Below are positions 1-5,629 of a DNA stretch of 5,803 nt, piece after piece. The stretch is from assembly GCA_013911345.1 (NCBI GenBank), contig JACETJ010000096.1:1-5803 (forward strand), read 5' to 3'. The position numbers and the translations under genes were made by a program. The stretch is from Congregibacter sp. GTDB lineage: Bacteria; Pseudomonadota; Gammaproteobacteria; Pseudomonadales; Halieaceae. The stretch's first letter is position 1; every line of letters starts with the position of its first letter. The notes under the pieces are model-generated. The model was not told the DNA's origin, did not search any database, and saw only the letters and a program-made list of their open reading frames with translations.

Positions 1-1
1 C

Positions 2-1726
2 TACACGCCTGAACAACGCGATGTGCTGATGGCGCTGGCCAGCGCCATACGGCCCGATATCGAGAGCGATCTTGAAACTTATGACATTCGTGACGACAAC
101 ACGATTCAAGGCTTTTACGGGGTATTAGGATCGATCGCGCTACTCGAGGAAGATTGGCAGCGCTACCTAGAGCTTCTTGAAAAAAGACGCGCACTGGAGA
201 CCAAAGAAGCGAACAAGCTCACTATGGGTCTGGTGGGTGCGTCCGTGGCACAAGCACAGATTGCGGGGGATGGTTCTGCGGAGGCCGTAGGCGAGCAACT
301 CACCGGCCTGATTGTTGATCTGCCCTACGAGATCGTGGGCGCCAACCTCGAGGGACTCAAAGGCCGCACCGAGATCCTGAGCCGCGCGCTCGTGCTCGGC
401 AGCATCGACTCAAACTATCAGCCACTGATTGACAACACCGATGGTGAAGTCAGTTACGACGTCGCCGCCTCGCTGGTATCTGCCAGCTTTACGCTGGATT
501 ACTTCCTGCCCGTGGCACAGACAGTCAATGAAGTACTGTCAGCCACCATCGCAGCCAATGCAGTGGAAAAGGAAGATATCTGGCTGGCGCGGCAAGTCAC
601 TCTAGAAGGTGACGGAAGTCCCGTGACTCTCGCCATCTGGGACTCAGGGATCGACACACAAATTTTTGCTGAGCTGGATCAGCTCTGGACCAATACCGAA
701 GAGATCCCGAACAACGGTATCGACGACGATGACAACGGATATCTAGATGATGCGCACGGTATCGCCTACGACCTGCACTCCAGCAAAGTGCCCGACATGC
801 TTTATCCCATCGGCGACGTAGCGGAAGACGAGCTGGCTTTGCAACAAATGGTCAAAGGGCTTGGCGACATTCAGTTCAATGTCGATTCTGAGGAAGCCTC
901 TGACGTCCGCAAGAAAATGGCCTCTTTACCCCAGACCGAGGTGCAGAACTTTATTGAATCTCTGGGCGCCTATGGCAACTACTCTCACGGTACCCACGTG
1001 GCGGGCATCGCAGCCGAGGGGAATCCATATGCGCGGCTACTTGCCGCCCGCATGACTTACGGGCACGAGGTCATGCCCGAACTGCCGACGCTGGCGGGAG
1101 CGCACCGCGGTGCAGCGATGTTTTTGGAGGTGGCCGACTACTTCCGAACCCACGGCGTTCGAGTGGTTAACATGAGCTGGGGCGGATCTGTTCGCGGCAT
1201 TGAGCAGGCCCTTGAGGCACACGGTGCCGGCGGCGGCCCCGACGAGCGCAAGGCACTCGCCAGAGAGATTTTTCAGATTGGCGACGCTGCTCTGAGAAAA
1301 GCGATTTCCGAGTCGACTGACATACTGTGGGTCACCAGCGCAGGCAACTCGGACAACAACATCCAGTTTGACGAGTTTTATCCAAGTAGCTATGACTACC
1401 CGAACCTCCTGACGGTGGGCGCCGTCGACCTTGCGGGAGATGAGACCAGCTTTACGAGCTTGGGCGAAGTCGATGTTTATGGCAACGGTTTCGAAGTAGA
1501 CAGCTACGTGCCCGGGGGCAATCGCATTCCATTTAACGGCACATCTATGTCCTCGCCACAGGTGGTCAATTTGGCTGGCAAAATTCTGGCTTTGTACCCC
1601 GACCTCAGCGTTGCTCAGCTGAAAGCAGCGATTATCGAGGGAGCTGATGAGAAGGCTCTGAAGACGAGAAGCATTCGTCTTATGAACCCGCGCGCGTCAT
1701 TGGAAATTGCTGCGAGCATGCAGTAA
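2..1726 (+). CDS. S8 family (subtilisin-like) serine protease, N-terminally truncated by window edge
   Basis: This is a serine endopeptidase of the subtilase family (MEROPS S8). The reading frame is already open at base 2, so the true start lies outside the window; the first usable start codon inside is GTG at 23, used here for numbering. The whole catalytic machinery is visible: Asp207 in DSGID, His322 in HGTHVAG, the oxyanion Asn442 in SAGN and the nucleophile Ser508 in GTSMSSP. About 200 mostly helical, acidic residues precede the catalytic domain and could be a propeptide or a separate N-terminal domain. Asp and His are about 115 residues apart, against 32 in subtilisin. The insert contains an Asp-rich NGIDDDDNGYLDD stretch (about residues 231-243) that looks calcium-binding, followed by a helical segment. 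There is no C-terminal anchor. Export is likely, but the signal peptide is outside the window. The natural substrate cannot be deduced. Confidence 0.95.
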   Translation, partial: YTPEQRDVLMALASAIRPDIESDLETYDIRDDNTIQGFYGVLGSIALLEEDWQRYLELLEKRRALETKEANKLTMGLVGASVAQAQIAGDGSAEAVGEQLTGLIVDLPYEIVGANLEGLKGRTEILSRALVLGSIDSNYQPLIDNTDGEVSYDVAASLVSASFTLDYFLPVAQTVNEVLSATIAANAVEKEDIWLARQVTLEGDGSPVTLAIWDSGIDTQIFAELDQLWTNTEEIPNNGIDDDDNGYLDDAHGIAYDLHSSKVPDMLYPIGDVAEDELALQQMVKGLGDIQFNVDSEEASDVRKKMASLPQTEVQNFIESLGAYGNYSHGTHVAGIAAEGNPYARLLAARMTYGHEVMPELPTLAGAHRGAAMFLEVADYFRTHGVRVVNMSWGGSVRGIEQALEAHGAGGGPDERKALAREIFQIGDAALRKAISESTDILWVTSAGNSDNNIQFDEFYPSSYDYPNLLTVGAVDLAGDETSFTSLGEVDVYGNGFEVDSYVPGGNRIPFNGTSMSSPQVVNLAGKILALYPDLSVAQLKAAIIEGADEKALKTRSIRLMNPRASLEIAASMQ

Positions 1727-1745
1727 CCATCGGCCGGGGTCGTCA

Positions 1746-1797
1746 CTGGCGCGCTTCCAGCTAATGGCGCGGGTACGCCATTAGCACCGCTCGCCAG
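1746..1797. terminator. Nested inverted repeat between convergent genes, possible bidirectional terminator
   Basis: A perfect 10-bp stem, GCTAATGGCG (1760-1769) with CGCCATTAGC (1776-1785), closes a 6-base loop. It is enclosed by a second 6-bp stem, CTGGCG (1746-1751) with CGCCAG (1792-1797). It sits between the stop of the protease gene (1726) and the stop of the leftward propeller gene (1854), where a shared terminator is expected. Neither side has a proper T-run, so it is not a textbook intrinsic terminator. It could instead protect 3' ends or block read-through of convergent transcripts. Confidence 0.55.
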
Positions 1798-1853
1798 ACA
1801 GACATCGCACGAGCAAACTGCCCTGACAGTTGAGATGTTGATTGAGAGAACAG

Positions 1854-3224
1854 CTACTGACTTGCTTCGTATAGAAGCCAAATCGGCAGGCCACCACCCA
1901 ATTGTTCTTCGAGCGTTATTTTTAACAGATAATCCCGCTGCGGCCCATTCACTGCCACACCGACCTGCTGCTTTCCCTCATCGAAAATGACTTCGACCGG
2001 ATAGTGGCCATCGCCCACAACCTCTCCAGAAAGTGGCAGTTTTGCTGGCAGGCTCTCACCCAATCGAGGGCTCCACGTATCAGTAGCCGCTACGTAATCC
2101 CACACGGTCAAAAGCCCTGAGTAACAGGCTTCTATCGGATCATCATCAGCGTCATAGCACGCCACATAGGCGACAACAGCGATTGTGTTGCCGCTTGCCG
2201 ACAGTCCGGCCAAGCCAAAGCTATACTCAAAGCCGAGGTCGTCCAGCAGCAACTCCCCATTAATCAAAGCGCCTTTCTGCGACCATAAGCCGTCAGTTTG
2301 AGAAAAGACAGCAATGGCGCCTCTTCGGGCGGGAACATTAGCTTCGTCTTGTGCCGAGAGCGCAATACTGACGTGATCTCCTGCTCGATTCGTGCTCAGG
2401 CTTGATGAATCGGCAGGGTACCCATACACATCGTCGGGCAATGCAATGGTGGCCGTGGGACTGCTGACAGGGGTCGCTATATTGCCACTCACGTCATAGA
2501 TGAAGATCTGGGAGGTATCCACGTCATCGGAGTAAACAGCGTCGAGCACAGTAAAGGCAGTCGCATCCGCGACGGCAACAGAGCGACCAAGGCTGGGGCG
2601 ATAATAAGCATTGGCCTCTTCACGCACTTGCGATACCACCATCCGGTAAACGTGGCCGTCTCCCTCTTGTTGCCTCTGCCACACCTGAAAACGACCAAAA
2701 AAGCCGTTTCCGCAGCAGGTGTTGCCCGCAGCGATGACGGAGCCATCGTGATTCAGTTCGATATCGCTGGTGCCGTTGTAGGCGTTTGCATACGTGTACA
2801 CACCGGTCGATCCGTCGAGGCGAACAAAAGACTCATACTGCCCCTGATTCTCAACATAAAGGTTGCACGTGTATTGGTAAGGCGGATTGGGAACGTTAAC
2901 CGTATCGTTGCAATACAGGATTTTCTCGCTGTCCCCCGAAATCTCATAGAACAACGTAATTTCATTATTGTTGAGCAAAGAATCAGAGGGGAACTGGTTA
3001 TCGGGAGGACCATGCCAAATATAGTAGGATCCGACATCTTCATCCCAATATATGAGGCGCATGTAGGCCTCAAGGTCCGCAGCGAAGCGCACACTGCTGA
3101 CGTTAGCGACGTAAGGAGTGAAAGTGTTGGTGACGTAAATCGACGTCGTAGCGGTCCATTCAGTGGCTAACAGCCGAGCTGGGCTCAGCACAATACACGC
3201 CGCGATCAACCATCGGTAGTCCAT
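1854..3224 (-). CDS. Secreted FG-GAP-like beta-propeller protein (456 aa)
   Basis: No specific function is recognised. ATG at 3224 is preferred because GAGG lies 6 bases upstream and a clean signal peptide follows at once (MDYRWLIAAC, then a hydrophobic stretch ending LLA at about residue 20). In-frame starts at 3299 and 3263 lack a well-placed ribosome site and would bury this signal. From about residue 150 the protein carries loose repeats of the type hydrophobic-S-x-x-G-(x)n-G-x-(I/L)-x-V-(F/W)-x(n)-W, for example around 274-321 (SLSTNRAGDH, then GAIAVFSQTDGLW) and 339-384 (AGLSASGNTI, then GLLTVWDYVAATDTW). These resemble FG-GAP-type propeller blades (Pfam PF14312-like). Cysteines at 105/120, 170/171 and 356/367 are spaced for disulfides, as expected of a periplasmic or surface protein. 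The C-terminus is a short GGGLPIWLL-type tail. No convincing promoter was found; the gene is separated from the minus-strand gene upstream by a terminator-like hairpin. Confidence 0.8.
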   Translation of the reverse strand: MDYRWLIAACIVLSPARLLATEWTATTSIYVTNTFTPYVANVSSVRFAADLEAYMRLIYWDEDVGSYYIWHGPPDNQFPSDSLLNNNEITLFYEISGDSEKILYCNDTVNVPNPPYQYTCNLYVENQGQYESFVRLDGSTGVYTYANAYNGTSDIELNHDGSVIAAGNTCCGNGFFGRFQVWQRQQEGDGHVYRMVVSQVREEANAYYRPSLGRSVAVADATAFTVLDAVYSDDVDTSQIFIYDVSGNIATPVSSPTATIALPDDVYGYPADSSSLSTNRAGDHVSIALSAQDEANVPARRGAIAVFSQTDGLWSQKGALINGELLLDDLGFEYSFGLAGLSASGNTIAVVAYVACYDADDDPIEACYSGLLTVWDYVAATDTWSPRLGESLPAKLPLSGEVVGDGHYPVEVIFDEGKQQVGVAVNGPQRDYLLKITLEEQLGGGLPIWLLYEASQ

Positions 3225-3347
3225 AACCACCCTCAGCAATCTGAGATGAAACGCCCAGAGCATATAGAAAAGTGAGGCGAATGCGAACCGGCCTGTCATC
3301 TCCAGCGTGCGACTTGATAAATCAGGCGGGGAAGATTCGGAATGAAA

Positions 3348-3368
3348 GCCCGGAGTGCGCCTCCGGGC
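3348..3368 (-). terminator. Rho-independent-like terminator of the 110-aa membrane protein gene
   Basis: A perfect 8-bp GC-rich stem, GCCCGGAG (3348-3355) with CTCCGGGC (3361-3368), has a 5-base loop. Read on the minus strand it begins 10 bases past the stop of the small membrane protein gene and is followed by TTTCATT, a short and imperfect U-tract. Position and stem strength support a terminator that separates this gene from the propeller gene downstream. Confidence 0.65.
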
Positions 3369-3378
3369 GAGGTGAGAA

Positions 3379-3711
3379 TCAGTTGCTAGACGGGAGAATC
3401 GAATCTTTGACAGCCAACAAGAAATTGGCGATCACTATCCCTGCAAGCATGATCGCGATGTTGTCGATAATCGCATTGAGGTGCACTCCGATTCCTGGAA
3501 TGACATCCAGCGAGTTCGCCACGACAGGTATCGCTACTGCGGCAACGGTGTAAGCCATGCGGCCCGTCATATCAGCCATTGGACTGACAAAGCCACTGGT
3601 CAAACCGAAAATCACCAACAGCAGCCCAGAGTACGCAGCCAACTCGGCGAAGAAAACCGCGACGATGGATATGAATAAGCCGACGATCATTATGATTTGA
3701 TTAAAACCCAT
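3379..3711 (-). CDS. Small multi-spanning membrane protein (110 aa), function unknown
   Basis: I do not recognise the family. ATG at 3711 is chosen over an upstream in-frame start at 3795: AAGGA lies 7 bases before it, and the 28 residues that the longer start would add are polar and unlike a membrane protein N-terminus. The protein is almost entirely hydrophobic, with likely helices at about 5-22, 27-43, 52-67 and 80-101, separated by short turns (SPMADMTGR; NSLDVIPGIG). The conserved-looking DVIPGIG and LNAIIDNIA segments could form a functional loop. The C-terminus is short and polar (KDSILPSSN). It appears to be a one-gene transcription unit with its own hairpin terminator downstream. Size and topology recall small holin- or channel-like proteins, but no lysis gene accompanies it and I infer no function. 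The coding call itself is well supported by the ribosome site, terminator and helix pattern. Confidence 0.75.
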   Translation of the reverse strand: MGFNQIIMIVGLFISIVAVFFAELAAYSGLLLVIFGLTSGFVSPMADMTGRMAYTVAAVAIPVVANSLDVIPGIGVHLNAIIDNIAIMLAGIVIANFLLAVKDSILPSSN

Positions 3712-3860
3712 ATCGTTATCCTTATTGTTTGAGAGAGTTCGCTGTGAGCTCTGCGCCCCAAAGCAAGGCTCACCACCGCGCACAACAAGCACCACAGCAT
3801 TCCTAAGCTATCAGGTGCGCAACGGTGTTGTGAAGATAAATCGGCGTTTTATGGATGCAG

Positions 3861-3881
3861 ATGTGGTGGAGCTAGGCGGGA
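3861..3881 (-). repeat. Decayed tRNA-Ala 3' end (copy 1, outermost att-like remnant)
   Basis: Bases 3864-3881 are the minus-strand 3' end of a tRNA-Ala: CCA, the discriminator A, the 3' acceptor strand TAGCTCC and the 3' T-stem CCGCC. With three more bases beyond CCA, the block is identical over 21 bases to 5058-5078. It differs at one base (3876, G rather than A) from the intact tRNA at 5593. Similarity fades past 3881, although GAAC of the T-loop may survive at 3884-3887. I read it as the oldest boundary of stacked insertions at the tRNA. Confidence 0.75.
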
Positions 3882-3909
3882 CAGGAACGCCCATAAGGGC
3901 TAACCCGCC
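3875..3909. repeat. GC-rich nested inverted repeat overlapping tRNA remnant copy 1
   Basis: GGCGGG (3875-3880) pairs with CCCGCC (3904-3909). Inside, GCCC and GGGC close a 4-base ATAA loop (about 3889-3900). The left arm is the old T-stem strand of the tRNA remnant, so the structure arose on, or was selected around, the tRNA fragment. No T-run follows on either strand, so a terminator role is doubtful. Confidence 0.4.
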
Positions 3910-3952
3910 CCAAAAGATTGAATGAGCACCTGAGCGACTGCGAAGAACAACC

Positions 3953-3981
3953 CTGATAATGCGTTCGGGCAGCGTTATCAG
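3953..3981. repeat. Inverted repeat upstream of cyclophilin gene
   Basis: CTGATAATGC (3953-3962) is complementary to GCGTTATCAG (3972-3981) with one G:T pairing across a 9-base spacer. It lies about 70 bases upstream of the cyclophilin start and could be an operator or a hairpin in a 5' leader. No regulator gene is present to support the operator reading. Confidence 0.35.
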
Positions 3982-4050
3982 CTCGTTGTACTTGTGCCCT
4001 AGCGAGGTGCGTATTAACCTCTAACGCATCGTTACATGGAGCGTGACGTG

Positions 4051-5037
4051 ATGCTATTAAGAGCACTAGCTGCACTATCAATCATTCTGGGTATTTGTCT
4101 AGACGCATTCGGCGCAGCAGATGCGCCCACGGGTAGCATTGTCCGTGCGTGCCCATCTAACAGCACATTAGAGATCGATCTCGCCGAATTCTTCGAGGAC
4201 ACCGCGATCAATGGCACGGTGGTCGAGGTAACGACAAACGCACCTCTCGCGGACCCCGCCTTTTTCATTGAGCTGTTCGACGAATCGACCCCGCTGACGG
4301 TAGAGAATTTCTTGGCGTACGTCCGGGACGGCGCGTATGACGCTTCTTTCATTCACCGCTCAGTCACCGATTTCGTCATTCAGGGTGGTGGCTTTAAGGC
4401 ACCGTCAGTGCCCGCCGACCAACCCGGCAGTGATCCTGTAGCGATAGCTACTACAGGAACGGTTTCAAATGAGCCAGGAATATCAAACGTCCGTGGCACT
4501 GTGGCAATGGCTAAACTAGGTGGGCAACCGGATAGCGCGACAAGCCAATGGTTCGTAAATTTAAGCGAAAACGCATTTCTCGATTCAGATAACGGCGGTT
4601 ACACGGTTTTTGGCGAGGTTCTGGGGTCCGGCATGACCGTGGTTGACGCTCTGGCCTCGGCGCTAACCTACGACGCCACAACCTACTACAGCAATTCAGC
4701 ACTGAGCGATCTGCCGCTATGGCAAGTTAATAATGACAATATCGTGCGGCCCGAGGACTTTGTCCGTATAGAGGCAATGCGGGAGGGTGAGGCGCTGACT
4801 TTTTCGTACAGCTTTGATAGCAATGCTCTAGTAGCCAACATCAGCGGAAGTATCCTTTCGATCAACTGCACACAGACTGGACCGCCTAAAACTGTTGTCG
4901 TTCGCGCCACAAGCAAATTAGATAACTCGACTGCGGACCTGGAGATATCGCTTACCGCTCCAGCTCCAACCTTGGACCCTGCCATTCTTTGGTTTATCAC
5001 TCGCACTCGCCCTGCCGAGCTGGAGCCGGACGCTTGA
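4051..5037 (+). CDS. Exported cyclophilin-type peptidyl-prolyl cis-trans isomerase with Ig-like flanks
   Basis: This is a proline isomerase of the cyclophilin family (Pfam PF00160), expected to help protein folding in the periplasm. ATG at 4051 is preferred over ATG at 4036 because GGAG (4038-4041) lies 9 bases before it and nothing suitable precedes 4036. It opens a signal peptide (MLLRALAALSIILGICLDAFGA, cleaved near residue 22). The cyclophilin core spans about residues 57-240: IELFDESTPLTVENFLAYV; the FIHRSVTDFVIQGGGF signature with catalytic Arg103 and Gln111 spaced as in human CypA Arg55/Gln63; MAK; SQWF with Phe168; and TVFGEVLGSG. At about 328 residues the mature protein is much longer than minimal bacterial cyclophilins. 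The extra strand-rich N-terminal piece and 80-90 residue C-terminal piece look Ig- or cadherin-like, and their single cysteines (34 and 273) could form a disulfide. The tail has a short DPAILWFITRTRP hydrophobic segment. The gene fills the larger tRNA-bounded cassette alone. Confidence 0.92.
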   Translation: MLLRALAALSIILGICLDAFGAADAPTGSIVRACPSNSTLEIDLAEFFEDTAINGTVVEVTTNAPLADPAFFIELFDESTPLTVENFLAYVRDGAYDASFIHRSVTDFVIQGGGFKAPSVPADQPGSDPVAIATTGTVSNEPGISNVRGTVAMAKLGGQPDSATSQWFVNLSENAFLDSDNGGYTVFGEVLGSGMTVVDALASALTYDATTYYSNSALSDLPLWQVNNDNIVRPEDFVRIEAMREGEALTFSYSFDSNALVANISGSILSINCTQTGPPKTVVVRATSKLDNSTADLEISLTAPAPTLDPAILWFITRTRPAELEPDA

Positions 5038-5057
5038 CAGTTTCTTTTCAAGGACGA

Positions 5058-5109
5058 ATGTGGTGGAGCTAGGCGGGATCGAACCGCCGACCTCAACACT
5101 GCCAGTGTT
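5058..5109 (-). pseudogene. tRNA-Ala 3' fragment (copy 2), displaced integration-site remnant
   Basis: Bases 5061-5109 reproduce, on the minus strand, nucleotides 28-76 of the intact tRNA-Ala at 5581-5656: nearly the whole anticodon arm with GGC, the variable loop, the T-arm, the 3' acceptor strand and CCA. Three flanking bases match as well. Only two bases differ (5073 and 5087 against 5593 and 5607), and they pair with each other in the T-stem (G-C here, A-T in the intact gene). The match stops abruptly at 5109/5629, just inside the 5' base of the anticodon stem. The acceptor 5' strand and D-arm are absent, so it cannot make a tRNA. The sharp edge in the anticodon stem is typical of integrase attachment sites. 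Confidence 0.88.
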
Positions 5110-5123
5110 TGGTGATCAACACT
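5094..5123. repeat. Alternating AACACT/AGTGTT half-sites at the tRNA fragment junction
   Basis: The anticodon-arm palindrome AACACTGCCAGTGTT (5095-5109) crosses the point where identity to the tRNA ends. Just beyond it, AACACT occurs again at 5118-5123, and TCAACACT is a direct repeat of the same block in the arm. This gives three half-sites in about 30 bases. Such an arrangement could be a recombinase core with an extra binding site, or simply chance. Confidence 0.4.
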
Positions 5124-5276
5124 AAATGTCTGCATTTGCGCCATTCCCAATTTCTAGGTCTCATCATTAGGTCTGCGCTCACAAAAACTCAATGGCGGCA
5201 GCGACGGCAAAGCAGCGAGTCATAAGTATGGTCAGCGTCACTATTGCATTAAACTAGGGCGCACGAGGATCGTGGT

Positions 5277-5543
5277 ATGTCATCAAACAAAAAGGGGTGG
5301 ATATACGCCTTCATCGCCGCCCCTGTCTTAATAGGAGCCGCATACGGCATTAGCTCATGGTTGATGACCGATCCAGCGGGCGAGACGGTCGCCGGTATCT
5401 CTTTAGCTTACGGATTACTTGTCTGGGTGGGTGTGCCTGTCGTGCTCGTGGCTGCCCTGCCGATACTCGCAGGGATGCTCAAAGTACTCCCAAAAGTGAA
5501 GTGGCTGGCGCGCGCCGCCGACCATCTAGGTAGACGGCGATGA
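5277..5543 (+). CDS. Small two-helix membrane protein (88 aa), function unknown
   Basis: I do not recognise the family. ATG at 5277 follows GAGG (5265-5268) at a spacing of 8, which supports the start. The protein has a short charged N-terminus (MSSNKKG), a first membrane helix at about 7-29, a short polar loop (TDPAGETVAG), a second longer helix at about 39-68, and a basic amphipathic tail (KVLPKVKWLARAADHLGRRR). By the positive-inside rule both ends would be cytoplasmic. It is the only gene in the smaller cassette, between tRNA fragment copy 2 and the intact tRNA-Ala, and it is transcribed against the tRNA. No clear promoter was found. A weak hairpin follows. Small membrane proteins of this shape occur as phage or plasmid exclusion and toxin-like factors and also as ordinary housekeeping proteins; nothing here decides between them. 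Confidence 0.72.
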   Translation: MSSNKKGWIYAFIAAPVLIGAAYGISSWLMTDPAGETVAGISLAYGLLVWVGVPVVLVAALPILAGMLKVLPKVKWLARAADHLGRRR

Positions 5544-5547
5544 GGCT

Positions 5548-5572
5548 GGAGACCTAAAAAGTCTTCCTTCTT
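5548..5572 (+). terminator. Weak terminator-like hairpin after the 88-aa gene
   Basis: GGAGAC (5548-5553) pairs with GTCTTC (5561-5566) including one G:T, around a 7-base A-rich loop, followed by the pyrimidine run CTTCTT. It starts 5 bases past the stop codon. The reverse strand has a TTTTT run in the same place and might help end tRNA-Ala transcription. The stem is short, so either role is tentative. Confidence 0.35.
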
Positions 5573-5577
5573 ACATT

Positions 5578-5629
5578 ATGTGGTGGAGCTAGACGGGATC
5601 GAACCGTCGACCTCAACACTGCCAGTGTT
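5578..5629 (-). repeat. Att-like segment within the intact tRNA-Ala (copy 3)
   Basis: This is the portion of the functional tRNA gene, plus three bases past CCA, that is shared with 5058-5109 (50 of 52 bases) and in its first part with 3861-3881 (20 of 21). In an integration model it is the junction that was rebuilt when the most recent cassette inserted, so its 3' half may be element-derived. Confidence 0.75.

Larger units (their letters stand above)
3712..4050. other. Divergent intergenic region with tRNA remnant and hairpins, no gene seen
   Basis: About 340 bases lie between the divergent starts at 3711 (minus) and 4051 (plus). They must hold both promoters, but I found no convincing -35/-10 pair for either. 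TTGTAC or TTGTGC near 3986-3997 with TATTAA at 4012-4017 is the best plus-strand candidate, and its spacing (20 or 14) is poor. The region contains the outer tRNA-Ala 3' end remnant, the GC-rich inverted repeat after it, and an AT-containing inverted repeat at 3953-3981. Open frames here look accidental. Confidence 0.6.
3861..5580. mobile_element. Putative tRNA-Ala-associated island made of two small gene cassettes
   Basis: Three same-orientation copies of the tRNA-Ala 3' end, at 3861, 5058 and 5578, bound two segments of about 1.2 kb and 0.52 kb. Each holds one plus-strand gene for an exported or membrane protein. Tyrosine-recombinase elements commonly integrate in the 3' half of tRNA genes and leave exactly such direct repeats at the far end of the insert. 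No integrase, excisionase or transposase gene lies inside, so these would be cargo mobilised in trans or the remains of larger elements. The repeats are seen directly; mobility is inferred. Confidence 0.5.

Noticed and set aside
1760..1785. Hairpin as part of a repeat family or an attachment site
   Set aside because: No second copy was seen in the window and it has no similarity to the tRNA repeats; its place between convergent stops is explained by a terminator.
2628..3170. Plus-strand open frame of 180 codons
   Set aside because: It lies entirely antisense to the propeller gene, has no ribosome site and no recognisable domain; it is a shadow of that gene's codon pattern.
3179..3224. Lipobox-like IAAC at residues 7-10 of the propeller protein, suggesting a lipoprotein
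   Set aside because: The cysteine is only ten residues from the start with almost no hydrophobic core before it; the stretch through residue 20 fits an ordinary signal peptide better.
3261..3287. Minus-strand TTCGCA with TATATG as a promoter for the propeller gene
   Set aside because: Both boxes match only four of six bases and the spacing is 15; too weak to list.
3225..3299. Longer N-terminus of the propeller protein from ATG at 3299 or 3263
   Set aside because: Neither start has a well-spaced ribosome site, and the extension would put charged residues and a second hydrophobic stretch ahead of a complete signal peptide.
3725..3925. Plus-strand open frame of 66 codons
   Set aside because: It reads across the tRNA-Ala remnant and has no ribosome site or protein-like pattern.
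4686..5150. Minus-strand open frame of 154 codons
   Set aside because: It is antisense to the cyclophilin gene and runs through the tRNA fragment; its composition is arginine/serine-rich, as in an antisense shadow.
5192..5257. Short plus-strand open frame (21 codons) just before the 88-aa gene, possible leader peptide
   Set aside because: No Shine-Dalgarno sequence precedes its ATG, and there is no run of regulatory codons or attenuator-like hairpin set.
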